DNA from: Gemmatimonadales bacterium
GTDB lineage: Bacteria; Gemmatimonadota; Gemmatimonadetes; Gemmatimonadales; GWC2-71-9
DNA length: 64,000 bases
Assembly (NCBI GenBank): GCA_036279355.1
Contig: DASUJH010000020.1
Location: forward strand, 62,001 to 126,000
Direction of reading: 5' to 3'
Shown piece after piece: positions 18,461 through 27,156 of this stretch. The position numbers and the translations under genes were made by a program. How positions within the stretch are numbered: position 1 is the first letter of the stretch; each line of letters begins with the position of its first letter. The notes beneath the pieces are model-generated. The model ran no database searches. It saw only the letters and a list, made by a program, of their open reading frames with translations, and was not told the origin of the DNA.

Positions 18461-19550
18461 CGTCGGCCTCGGCGCGCACCGCGGGGGCAGCTTCGCGCAG
18501 CCGCTCGAGTGCCGCCGCCCCCCGCCCGTCATCCAGCGCCGCACCCGCACAGCGCACCGCCTCAAGGAACGAGAGCCCCCGCCCCGCCACATAGAGCGCC
18601 GCCGCCGCGTTGAGCTGGACGGCGGCGCGCGCCGGATCAATTCCGCCAGCACGGTGCATGGCGCTCCCTCCGCCGCCTCCGAGCAGGCGCTCGATGCGAA
18701 TCGCATTCTCAGCCGGCACGCCGCCCGCCAAGGGCGTGAGATCATCGCAGGCGAGTCCGAACGCCGCGGGCTCGATCGTCCACTCGGCGACACGCCCGTC
18801 CCGCACCTCCCAGACCAGGGTCACACCGCAGGGACTGATTTCGTCCATGCCCACGAGGCCGTGCACCACGAGCGCATGCGCGGCGCCCAGACTGCGGAGG
18901 GCTTCGGCCACGAGCGGCGCTCGCGCCCGGTCCGACACGCCGACGACCTGACGCCGCACCCCGCCAGGATTTGCCAGTGGTCCGACGAGATTCATGATCG
19001 TGGGAACGCCCAACTCGCCGCGCGTAGGCGCCACGTGCCGCATTGCCGGGTGATAGCTCGGCGCGAACAGAAAGACGAGCCCCACCTCCCGCAGCACCTC
19101 CACCGCGCGCGGCGGAGGCAGCATGATTTCGACGCCGAGAGCTTCCAGTACGTCCGCTGAGCCGGAGCGCGAGGTGTAGCTCCGATTGCCATGCTTTGCC
19201 ACGGGTACCCCGGTGCCGGCCACCACGAAGGCCGCCGCAGTCGACACGTTGATCGTTCCGATGCTGCCGCCGCCGGTACCGCAGGTATCGACCAGCTCGT
19301 CGGCGCGGTCGGTCGCGAACGGCACCATCGCGGTGCGCAGCGCACTGGCAGCGCCGGCAATCTCTTCGGCGCATTCGCCCTTGGCGCGAAGACCCATCAG
19401 CAGCGCGGCAACCTGCACCGGCGTCGCCTCGCCGCGCATCACGACGCCGAACGCCGCCGCCGTCTCGACGGCCGTGAGCGACGCGCCGGCGGCCAACTGC
19501 CGGAGCGCATGGGCCAACGCGGACTTGGCAGGAAATGAGGCCAGGGTCAC
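18444..19550 (-). CDS. trpD: anthranilate phosphoribosyltransferase
   Basis: Adds phosphoribosyl to anthranilate. 368 aa. Signatures: VDTCGTGGGSIGTINVST (PRPP loop), VPVAKHGNRSYTSRSGSADVLEALG, FAPSYHPAMRHVAPTRGELG, NLVGPLANPGG, VVHGLVGMDEIS. Best start is GTG 19550, about 38 bases after the predicted transcription start. No trpE or trpG is present nearby. Its stop overlaps the lexA stop region by 17 bases, so any transcript continuing to trpC would be antisense to all of lexA. Confidence 0.93.
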   Translation of the reverse strand: MTLASFPAKSALAHALRQLAAGASLTAVETAAAFGVVMRGEATPVQVAALLMGLRAKGECAEEIAGAASALRTAMVPFATDRADELVDTCGTGGGSIGTINVSTAAAFVVAGTGVPVAKHGNRSYTSRSGSADVLEALGVEIMLPPPRAVEVLREVGLVFLFAPSYHPAMRHVAPTRGELGVPTIMNLVGPLANPGGVRRQVVGVSDRARAPLVAEALRSLGAAHALVVHGLVGMDEISPCGVTLVWEVRDGRVAEWTIEPAAFGLACDDLTPLAGGVPAENAIRIERLLGGGGGSAMHRAGGIDPARAAVQLNAAAALYVAGRGLSFLEAVRCAGAALDDGRGAAALERLREAAPAVRAEADVSISE

Positions 19551-19594
19551 GACGCGCGCGGGGTCGGGAGGATGAAGGTGGAATCCGACGGAAA

Positions 19595-19624
19595 ATGGTA
19601 CCCAGCACCAGCGCCTTTTGTCAA
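19595..19624 (-). promoter_or_regulatory. trpD promoter
   Basis: Read on the minus strand: a consensus -35 TTGACA (19624-19619), an 18-base spacer and TACCAT (19600-19595). Predicted start near 19588, giving a leader of about 38 nt to the GTG. No leader peptide with Trp codons and no attenuator is visible in that leader. Confidence 0.55.
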
Positions 19625-19633
19625 TTGTGACAA
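19618..19633. promoter_or_regulatory. TTGTCA-ATTG-TGACAA inverted repeat over the trpD -35
   Basis: Perfect 6-bp arms separated by 4 bases. The repeat covers the -35 box of the trpD promoter and lies 14 bases before the truA -35, so a bound dimer could block trpD and influence truA. Regulator unknown. Confidence 0.45.
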
Positions 19634-19646
19634 CGATTTGCGCGCC

Positions 19647-19675
19647 TTGCTCGGGGGCCGCTCGGCGGCTAGATT
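19647..19675 (+). promoter_or_regulatory. truA operon promoter, near-leaderless
   Basis: TTGCTC (19647-19652), 17 bases, TAGATT (19670-19675). The predicted start is about 19682, two bases before the truA ATG at 19684. The predicted mRNA therefore has essentially no leader. Confidence 0.45.
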
Positions 19676-19683
19676 TCGCCCCG

Positions 19684-20496
19684 ATGCTCCAGACCTTCCT
19701 CGCGGTGCTGCACTTCGACGGCGGCCGGTTCGTGGGGTGGCAGCGCCAGCCCTCCGGACGCTCGGTGCAGGCGGAAGTGGAGAAGGCCCTGGAGCAGCTC
19801 GCCGGCCAGCCGGTTGAAGCGCACGCATCCGGCCGCACCGATGCCGGTGTGCATTCGATCGGCCTCGGCGTCAGCACCACCCTTTCCTCTGGCTGGACTC
19901 CCGACGCGCTCCGGCGCGCGCTCAACGCGCTGCTCCCCTCTGATTGCTGGGTCGAATCGGTCGCGCGAATGCAGCCCGGCTTTCACGCCCGGAAGAGTGC
20001 CTCCTTCCGCCGCTACCGTTACGACATCGGAACCGACGACGCCAGCCGCTCGCCGTTTCGGCGCCGGTTCGAGTGGGCCCTCGCGCGGCCGCTCGATCTC
20101 GACCTGCTGCGCGCAGCCACCGAGCCCATCCGGGGCGAGCACCAATTCGAGGCCTTCGCGGCCAAGGGCGTTCCCAAGCGGCATTACCGCTGCCGCATCC
20201 ACCTCGCCGAATGGGAACCCCGCGCCGGAGAGCGCGGCGTCCGGCTCCACATTGAGGCGGACCGCTTCCTCCACCACATGGTGCGCATGCTCGTCGGCAC
20301 GATGGCCGACGTCGGGCGCGGGCGGCGGCCCCCGAACGATATGGCGGCGCTTCTCGAGCGGCACGACAATCTCGATACCAGCCCACCCGCACCTCCGGAG
20401 GGACTCTACTTCGCCGCGGCCACGTATCCGGCCGAGTGGTATGCGGAGCCCCAGGAACTCGGCGCCGAAGCGCGGCGCGTGGTCCGCTCCGCATGA
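19684..20496 (+). CDS. truA: tRNA pseudouridine(38-40) synthase
   Basis: Isomerises uridine in the anticodon arm of many tRNAs. 270 aa: YDG-like start VLHFDGGRFVGWQRQPSGRSVQ, the catalytic Asp in GRTDAGVHS, FHARKSASFRRYRYDI, and the C-terminal HHMVRMLVGTMADVGRGRR. Chosen ATG 19684 gives the usual N-terminus. First of a 12-gene co-directional run; overlaps the protease gene by 4 bases. Confidence 0.95.
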   Translation: MLQTFLAVLHFDGGRFVGWQRQPSGRSVQAEVEKALEQLAGQPVEAHASGRTDAGVHSIGLGVSTTLSSGWTPDALRRALNALLPSDCWVESVARMQPGFHARKSASFRRYRYDIGTDDASRSPFRRRFEWALARPLDLDLLRAATEPIRGEHQFEAFAAKGVPKRHYRCRIHLAEWEPRAGERGVRLHIEADRFLHHMVRMLVGTMADVGRGRRPPNDMAALLERHDNLDTSPPAPPEGLYFAAATYPAEWYAEPQELGAEARRVVRSA

Positions 20497-21944
20497 GGCG
20501 CCGCGTCCTCGCGATCGCAATCGCCGCCGCGGCGGTGCTCGGCACCGCGGCGCGCAGCGCACCAGCGCGGCAAGCGATCGAACAGGCCCAGGCATCGGCC
20601 GCCGCGCCGCCCGCGAAGGCCGCGCTCCCGTCGCCTTCCGGGGCCGTCCCGGCGCAGGCCGCCGTCAGCTCGAGCCGGCGAACCGCGCTGGTCGAGGCGA
20701 CCGAGAGGGTCGCACCGGCGGTCGTGTCCATCCATGGCTTTTCCCGCCAGCGCGTCGCGCCGCGCACCCCGTGGGACATGTTCTTCGTGCCCGAGGGCGC
20801 CGAACGCCTCGTGGAGGACTACGGCACCGGCTTCGTGATCCGTCCGAACGGCATCGTCCTCACCAACCAGCACGTGGTCGCCAATACCGATCGCATCGTC
20901 GTCACCCTCGCCGACGGCACCGACCTGCCGGCGCGAGTACTGGGCGAGGATCCGGTCACCGACATCGGTGTGCTCAAGGTGGACCGGAACAATCTTGCCA
21001 CCGCGCCGCTGGGTCGGAGCACCGACCTCATGATCGGCGAATGGGTGGTGGCGCTCGGCAATCCGTTCGCCTATTTGCTGGGGAACGCGGAGCCGACCGT
21101 GACCGTCGGCGTCGTGAGCGCTACGGGTCGCAACATCCTGCCGTCGGGCGAGCAGCCGGGGCTCTACCTCGACATGATCCAGACCGACGCCGCGATCAAT
21201 CCGGGGAACTCCGGCGGCCCGCTCACCAACGCGCTGGGCGAAGTCGTCGGGGTCAACTCGTCGATTTTTTCGAGCAGCGGCGGCTCCATCGGCCTCGGCT
21301 TCGCGATTCCGATCGAGCGCGCGCTGGCCGTGGCGGACGAGATCATTCGAACGGGCAAGGTGCGGCGCGCCTGGACCGGCCTTGACGTGGACGGGCCGAG
21401 CGGAATGACCAACTGGAAGAGCGTGGGCGGCGTCACCATCGCGTCGGTAGCGCCGGGCGGACCGGCCGCGAGAGCGGGCCTCCGGCCCGGCGACGTGCTG
21501 GTCGACGTCAACGGCCGTCGGCTGCGCAACTACCTCAACTGGGAAGCGGTGAAGCTCGACCTCGCTGTGGGCGACACCGTGGCACTCACGGTGCGAAAGG
21601 GGGGCGCGACATCGTCGCGCCGGCTCATCACCGACGACCTCCCGACCGTCACCGCCGAGAAGGTCACCGTTCTGCGTGGTCTTCAGCTCGTAACCGTGAC
21701 GCCCGCGGTGCAAGCCGAGCGTCGCCTGCAGAGCGAGCATGGTGCGCTCATCTTCGGCATCTCGCCCGCCGCGAGTCGGGCCACCGGGCTCGACGAGGGC
21801 GACGTGATCGTCGCGGTGAACCGCACGCTCGTTTCGAGCGCGTCCCAAGCGTCGAGCCTGCTGGGCGCGCGTTCCGGCACGCCGGTGCGGGTCTACTTCG
21901 AGCGCGACGGGCAGATCAGTTTCACCGACCTGGTGTTCCGATGA
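20493..21944 (+). CDS. HtrA/DegP-family periplasmic serine protease with two PDZ domains
   Basis: 483 aa from ATG 20493 (ATGA with truA). Signal peptide or anchor RRRVLAIAIAAAAVLGTAARS, then a low-complexity Ala/Pro linker. Chymotrypsin-fold triad H127 (LTNQHVV), D157 (VTDIGVL) and S240 (NPGNSGGPL). First PDZ around VTIASVAPGGPAARAGLRPGDVLV; a second, more divergent one at the C-terminus (LIFGISPAASRATGLDEGDVIVAV). Quality control of envelope proteins. It lacks the long LA loop sequence of DegP itself, so DegQ/DegS-like is possible. Its presence in a purine operon is unexplained. Confidence 0.88.
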   Translation: MRRRVLAIAIAAAAVLGTAARSAPARQAIEQAQASAAAPPAKAALPSPSGAVPAQAAVSSSRRTALVEATERVAPAVVSIHGFSRQRVAPRTPWDMFFVPEGAERLVEDYGTGFVIRPNGIVLTNQHVVANTDRIVVTLADGTDLPARVLGEDPVTDIGVLKVDRNNLATAPLGRSTDLMIGEWVVALGNPFAYLLGNAEPTVTVGVVSATGRNILPSGEQPGLYLDMIQTDAAINPGNSGGPLTNALGEVVGVNSSIFSSSGGSIGLGFAIPIERALAVADEIIRTGKVRRAWTGLDVDGPSGMTNWKSVGGVTIASVAPGGPAARAGLRPGDVLVDVNGRRLRNYLNWEAVKLDLAVGDTVALTVRKGGATSSRRLITDDLPTVTAEKVTVLRGLQLVTVTPAVQAERRLQSEHGALIFGISPAASRATGLDEGDVIVAVNRTLVSSASQASSLLGARSGTPVRVYFERDGQISFTDLVFR

Positions 21945-23380
21945 GCGACGAGCGCTGGCGCTCCCCGCTCGGCACTCGCTACGCGTCGCCCGCGATGCAG
22001 ACGCTCTGGGGTGAAGCGCGCCGGGTGGCTCTCTGGCGCCGGCTCTGGCTGGCGCTCGCGGAGAGCGAGCGCGCACTCGGGCTTCCCATCCCCGACGCTG
22101 CGCTCGCCGAGATGCGCGCGCACCTGGACGACGCCGACCTCGCCGCCGCCGCGCGCTACGAGCGCCGCTTCCGCCACGACGTGATGGCACATGTTCACGC
22201 ATTCGGTGACCAGGCGCCGGCCGCGCGGCCGTATATCCACCTCGGTGCCACCAGCGCGTTCGTTACCGATAATGCGGACCTCCTCGTCATGCGCGAGGGG
22301 CTCCGGCTCCTGCTCGGGCGATTGCTCGCGGTGCTTGGCGCCCTGGAGGGATTCGCGCGCCGCTACGCCGCGCTGCCCTGCCTTGCCTACACCCACTTCC
22401 AGCCGGCGCAGCTCACGACCGTGGGGAAGCGCGCTACGCTCTGGATGCTGGACTTCGCGACGGATGTGGAAGAGGTGGCCCATCGAATCGAGACGATGCG
22501 CTTCCGCGGCTGCAAGGGCACGACGGGCACTCAGGCCTCCTTCCTCGAGCTGTTCCGCGGCGACGGTGCCAAGGTGCGCGAGCTGGACCGGTTGGTTACG
22601 TCGAAGCTCGGGTTCGCACACACGGTGCCGGTGACGGGGCAGACGTACGGCCGGAAGCAGGACAGCCTCGTGGTGGATGTGCTGAGCGGCGTCGCACAGT
22701 CGGCGGCCAAGATGGCCACCGATCTCCGGCTCCTGCAGCATGAGGGCGAAGTGCTGGAGCCGTTCGAGAGCGAGCAGGTCGGCTCCAGCGCCATGGCCTA
22801 CAAACGGAATCCGATGCGCGCCGAGCGGATCTGCGGGCTCGCGCGGTTCGTCACCGCGCTCCAGGCGAACGCGGCGCAGACCGCGTCGACCCAGTGGCTC
22901 GAGCGCACGCTCGATGATAGCGCCAATCGGCGGCTCACGCTCCCGGAGGCCTTTCTTGCGGCCGACGCGATCCTCATCCTGGCGACGAATGTCGCGGCCG
23001 GGCTCGAGGTGCGGGAGCCGGTCATCGCCGCCCACGTCGCTGCCCAGATGCCGTTCATGGCGACAGAGCGCTGGCTCATGCTCGGCGTCGGCGCGGGCGG
23101 CGATCGCCAGGCACTCCACGAGGTGATCCGCCGGCACAGCCTTCCGGTGGCCGAGGCCATGGGCCGGGGCGAAGCGAACGACCTGCTCGCGCGCCTGGCT
23201 GCCGACCCCGCATTCCGCGCGGTGCCGCACGACGCGCTCCGCGCCGAGCTCGACCCCTCGCGCTACGTCGGCCGCGCGCCCGAGCAGGTGGCGGAGTTCC
23301 TGGACGAGCACTTGGCACCGCTCCTGGCGCGCGTCCGTGCGCTCGCCGCGGAGGCCGACACGGCGGAGCTGCGGGTATGA
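21941..23380 (+). CDS. purB: adenylosuccinate lyase
   Basis: Catalyses two fumarate eliminations in purine synthesis (SAICAR and adenylosuccinate). 479 aa, all-helical. Signatures: [45 protein letters not shown], the catalytic-Ser signature loop [16 protein letters not shown], and [21 protein letters not shown]-terminal arm and length follow the eukaryote-like PurB subgroup (as in human ADSL) more than B. subtilis PurB. ATGA overlap with the protease upstream and with purC downstream. Confidence 0.93.
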   Translation: MSDERWRSPLGTRYASPAMQTLWGEARRVALWRRLWLALAESERALGLPIPDAALAEMRAHLDDADLAAAARYERRFRHDVMAHVHAFGDQAPAARPYIHLGATSAFVTDNADLLVMREGLRLLLGRLLAVLGALEGFARRYAALPCLAYTHFQPAQLTTVGKRATLWMLDFATDVEEVAHRIETMRFRGCKGTTGTQASFLELFRGDGAKVRELDRLVTSKLGFAHTVPVTGQTYGRKQDSLVVDVLSGVAQSAAKMATDLRLLQHEGEVLEPFESEQVGSSAMAYKRNPMRAERICGLARFVTALQANAAQTASTQWLERTLDDSANRRLTLPEAFLAADAILILATNVAAGLEVREPVIAAHVAAQMPFMATERWLMLGVGAGGDRQALHEVIRRHSLPVAEAMGRGEANDLLARLAADPAFRAVPHDALRAELDPSRYVGRAPEQVAEFLDEHLAPLLARVRALAAEADTAELRV

Positions 23381-24312
23381 CGATGCTCGCGCGGAGCGCG
23401 CTCCCCCTGCCCCTCCTCCGGCGCGGCAAGGTGCGCGAAGTGTACGAGGTGGACGCCGCCCATCTGCTGCTCGTGGCGAGCGACCGGGTCAGCGCCTTCG
23501 ACGTCGTGATGGGGGAGACCATCCCGCACAAGGGTGCGGTGCTCACCCAGCTCAGTGCATTCTGGTTCGAGCGACTGGCCGGTGCGCGCACCGCGCCGGC
23601 GGTGCGGTCGCACTACGTGACGGCCGGGGCGGCCGAGATTGTGGCGCGCCTGCCGGCACTCGCCGGCCGCAAGTCCGAGCTGGACGGCCGCGCCATGCTG
23701 GTGCGCCGGACCACGCCGATCCCGTTCGAGTGCGTGGTGCGCGGGTATCTGTCGGGCTCCGCGTGGGTCGAGTACTCCCATGACGGCACCCTCGCGGGCG
23801 AGCCGCTGCCCGCGGGCCTCGTGCAAAGCGCGCGGCTTCCCGAGCCCATCTTCTCGCCTGCCACCAAGGCCAAGTCGGGCCACGATCAGAACGTGACCGC
23901 GTCCTTGGTCGCGAGCGCCGTCGGTGCCGAGCTGGCCCGCCGTCTTCGCGACGCCAGCTTTGCCGTATACATGGCCGGTCGCGATCATGCCGCCACGCAC
24001 GGCATCATCATTGCCGATACCAAGTTCGAATTCGGCGTCGACGCCGGCGGCGAGCTCCTTCTGATCGACGAGGTGCTCACCCCGGACTCGTCGCGCTTCT
24101 GGCCCGCCGACGAGTACGAGCCCGGGCGGCCGCAGCGCAGTTTCGACAAGCAGCCGTTGCGCGACTACCTTGCCTCCCTGCGTGCGACCGGCCGCTGGAA
24201 CGGCGAGGCGCCGGGCCCGCCGCTGCCGCCCGACGTCGTAGACGCCACGAGCCGGCGCTACCTCGAAGCCTTCCGCCGGCTCACCGGCCGGGAGCTCGAG
24301 CGCGGTGCGTGA
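23377..24312 (+). CDS. purC: SAICAR synthetase
   Basis: Joins aspartate to CAIR with ATP. 311 aa, the longer (yeast-like) PurC class of about 300 residues. Motifs: [86 protein letters not shown] and [13 protein letters not shown]. Placed directly after purB, which acts on its product. Confidence 0.95.
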   Translation: MTMLARSALPLPLLRRGKVREVYEVDAAHLLLVASDRVSAFDVVMGETIPHKGAVLTQLSAFWFERLAGARTAPAVRSHYVTAGAAEIVARLPALAGRKSELDGRAMLVRRTTPIPFECVVRGYLSGSAWVEYSHDGTLAGEPLPAGLVQSARLPEPIFSPATKAKSGHDQNVTASLVASAVGAELARRLRDASFAVYMAGRDHAATHGIIIADTKFEFGVDAGGELLLIDEVLTPDSSRFWPADEYEPGRPQRSFDKQPLRDYLASLRATGRWNGEAPGPPLPPDVVDATSRRYLEAFRRLTGRELERGA

Positions 24313-24319
24313 GCGGCGC

Positions 24320-24952
24320 ATGATCCGCATCGCGCCGGAGGGCCGATGGTTCATCGCCGCAGCATGGGCCATCCTGCTCGTGCTCGCGCTCCTCGGCTGG
24401 TGGCTCGCGGCGGTGGTGTGGCTGGTCGTCGCGATCTGGGTCGTGGTGTTCTTTCGCGATCCCGAGCGGCGCTGGGCGTCGCGCCCGGACCTGATCGTGG
24501 CGCCGGCGGACGGGCGGGTGGTGAGCGTCATTCGGGTCGAGGAGCCGGCCTTTCTCGCGGCGCCGGCGACGAGGATCTCGATCTTCATGAACGTGTTCGA
24601 CTGCCATGTCAATCGATATCCCACGGATGGCACCGTGACGTATCGCCAGTACAACGCGGGCAAGTTCATGCATGCGGCGGCGGAGAAATCGAGCGCGGAC
24701 AACGAGCAGTCCTCGATCGGGCTCGCGACGGCGCATGGCCGGCTGCTGGTCCGCCAGATCGCGGGTTGGGTCGCGCGACGCATCGTCACGGACGATCCTG
24801 TCGGAACCCCGGTGCACCAGGGGGAGCGCCTCGGGATGATCCGGTTCGGATCGCGGGTCGATGTCTTTTTCCCCGAGGCGGCCGCCACTCCGCTCGTGCA
24901 GGTGGGCGACCGCACGCTGGTCGGTGTGACGCCGGTCGCCCGGTGGAACTGA
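24320..24952 (+). CDS. psd: phosphatidylserine decarboxylase, short PSD-A type
   Basis: Pyruvoyl enzyme making phosphatidylethanolamine. 210 aa, the short bacterial/archaeal-type class. Two N-terminal membrane helices (about residues 10-45), FFRDPERRW, VAPADGRVVSV, ISIFMNVFDCHVNRYP, and the self-processing site in RLGMIRFGSRVDVFFP, where the FGS Ser becomes the pyruvoyl group. ATG 24320 matches the family start MIRIAPEG; a GTG at 24305 overlapping purC is the alternative. Shares TGATG with pssA, the enzyme that makes its substrate. Confidence 0.92.
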   Translation: MIRIAPEGRWFIAAAWAILLVLALLGWWLAAVVWLVVAIWVVVFFRDPERRWASRPDLIVAPADGRVVSVIRVEEPAFLAAPATRISIFMNVFDCHVNRYPTDGTVTYRQYNAGKFMHAAAEKSSADNEQSSIGLATAHGRLLVRQIAGWVARRIVTDDPVGTPVHQGERLGMIRFGSRVDVFFPEAAATPLVQVGDRTLVGVTPVARWN

Positions 24953-25839
24953 TGCCTCGCCGCCCCGGCGGCATCGCGCGGCCCGACATGCGGCGGGTCG
25001 TCATCATCATGCCGAGCGCGTTCACGATCGGCAACCTGTTCTTCGGATTCTGGTCGATCATCTCGGCGTTCAACGGCAACTTCCGCTGGGCGGGCTGGTT
25101 CATCGTCTTCGCCGGTATCCTCGACATGCTCGACGGCCGGGTGGCGCGGCTCTCCAAAACCCACAGCCGTTTCGGCGCGGAGCTGGATTCGCTGGTCGAC
25201 GTGATCTCGTTCGGCGTGGCGCCCGCGCTGCTCATGTATTTCCTCGACTTCGCCGCCGGCGGGCGGTTCGCCTGGCTGCTCTCCTTCATCTACGTCTCGG
25301 CGGTCGCGTTGCGCCTCGCGCGGTACAACGTGCTCGCGTCTACCAAGTCGGCGACGCCGGGCTGGTTCACCGGCATGCCCTCGCCGTCGGCGGGCATGAC
25401 GCTCGCCGTGTACTACCCGTTCAGCCAGACGCCCTGGTACCGGGCGTCGCTCGCCTACCTCGACCTGCAGCACCAGGGCCTCGTCGTCCTCATTCTGCTG
25501 CTGTCGGTCCTGATGGTGAGCAACGTCAAATATCCGCGCTTCCCCCCAATCGGCATTCGCAGCGCGCGCGGCTGGTTCGGCATCGCGGTGCATGTCGGCA
25601 TTCTGGTCGGCGGATTGCTTGCGCCCGACGCGTTTCTGTTCCCGCTCGGCCTTGCCTACATGCTCTTCGGCGTGGTGCGCGCGCTGATTCTGGGCCTCAT
25701 GGAGCGCGGCGACCTCGAAGCGGAAGGCCCCGACGCCGAGCAGACCGCGGTCCCGCCGCCGGCGGGGCTCGAGCCGGTGCAGCGGCCGCGCGAGCGCCGG
25801 CGCATGTGGGGCGACCGGCGCGAGGAGCCGAACGAATGA
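24952..25839 (+). CDS. pssA: CDP-diacylglycerol--serine O-phosphatidyltransferase
   Basis: Makes phosphatidylserine from CDP-diacylglycerol and serine. 295 aa integral membrane protein of the CDP-alcohol phosphatidyltransferase family: DMLDGRVARLSKTHSRFG followed by ELDSLVDVISFG gives the DGxxAR-x8-GxxxDxxxD signature at about residues 58-85, then several hydrophobic helices. The last 45 residues are charged and Pro/Arg-rich. Start codon shares one base with the psd stop. Confidence 0.93.
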   Translation: MPRRPGGIARPDMRRVVIIMPSAFTIGNLFFGFWSIISAFNGNFRWAGWFIVFAGILDMLDGRVARLSKTHSRFGAELDSLVDVISFGVAPALLMYFLDFAAGGRFAWLLSFIYVSAVALRLARYNVLASTKSATPGWFTGMPSPSAGMTLAVYYPFSQTPWYRASLAYLDLQHQGLVVLILLLSVLMVSNVKYPRFPPIGIRSARGWFGIAVHVGILVGGLLAPDAFLFPLGLAYMLFGVVRALILGLMERGDLEAEGPDAEQTAVPPPAGLEPVQRPRERRRMWGDRREEPNE

Positions 25840-26086
25840 CCTACCGCGTGCACGTGCGCGTGATGCCGCGCGACGGATTGCTCGACCCGCAGGGCCTCGC
25901 CGTCGAGCATGCGCTCACGGCGCTGGGCTTTGCCGGCGCCGGCGCCGTCCGCGTGGGCCGGGCCATCGAGCTCGACGTCTCGGCAGGGTCGCGCGCGGAG
26001 GCCGAGGCTCGTGCCCGGCTCATGTGCGACCGCCTGCTGGCCAACCCGGTCACCGAGGATTACACCGTGGCTGTCGAGGGGGCCTG

Positions 26087-26087
<1 letters not shown>
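25836..26087 (+). CDS. purS: FGAM synthase subunit PurS
   Basis: 83-aa small subunit that dimerises and bridges PurL and PurQ for ammonia transfer. RVHVRVMPRDGLLDPQGLAVEHAL is the family hallmark, followed by VGRAIELDV and NPVTEDYTVAV. ATGA with pssA, TGATG with purQ. Confidence 0.94.
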
Positions 26088-26793
<706 letters not shown>

Positions 26794-26797
<4 letters not shown>

Positions 26798-27156
26798 GCG
26801 TTGACAAACCCAGTCGCAACGAGAACGAATACTTCGTCCGCCGCGAGGCGGAGCTGATCAAGGCGGCGCACGAGCACGAGATCGCCGAGCGTGAGGCGGC
26901 CGCGCGCCACTCCCACTTCATGAAGTGCCCGAAGGACGGCTACGATCTCACGACGCAGGAGTTCCATGGCGTGGACATCGAGACCTGCCCGCACTGCGGT
27001 GGCGTGTGGCTCGATGCGGAGGACGTGCACACCTATGCGCACCACCGCGAGCCGGACGTCGTGAGCCGCGTGTTCGCCGAGTTTCTCGCCAATCTGCACT
27101 TCACCCCGACGCGCGCGGCCGGCGCGCCGGTCAAGAGCAGCACCCGCCGCCGGTGA
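26794..27156 (+). CDS. zinc-ribbon (TFIIB-type) small protein
   Basis: 120 aa. A charged helix (residues 8-40) precedes a zf-TFIIB-like motif: MKCPKDG (C45) and, after 15 residues, [12 protein letters not shown] (C65, C68). The usual second cysteine of the first knuckle is Asp48, so only three Cys ligands remain. The tail is basic. It is fused by ATGA to purQ and GTGA to purL, so its synthesis is tied to the FGAM synthase subunits. Relatives are annotated only as zinc-finger proteins; role unknown. Confidence 0.75.
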
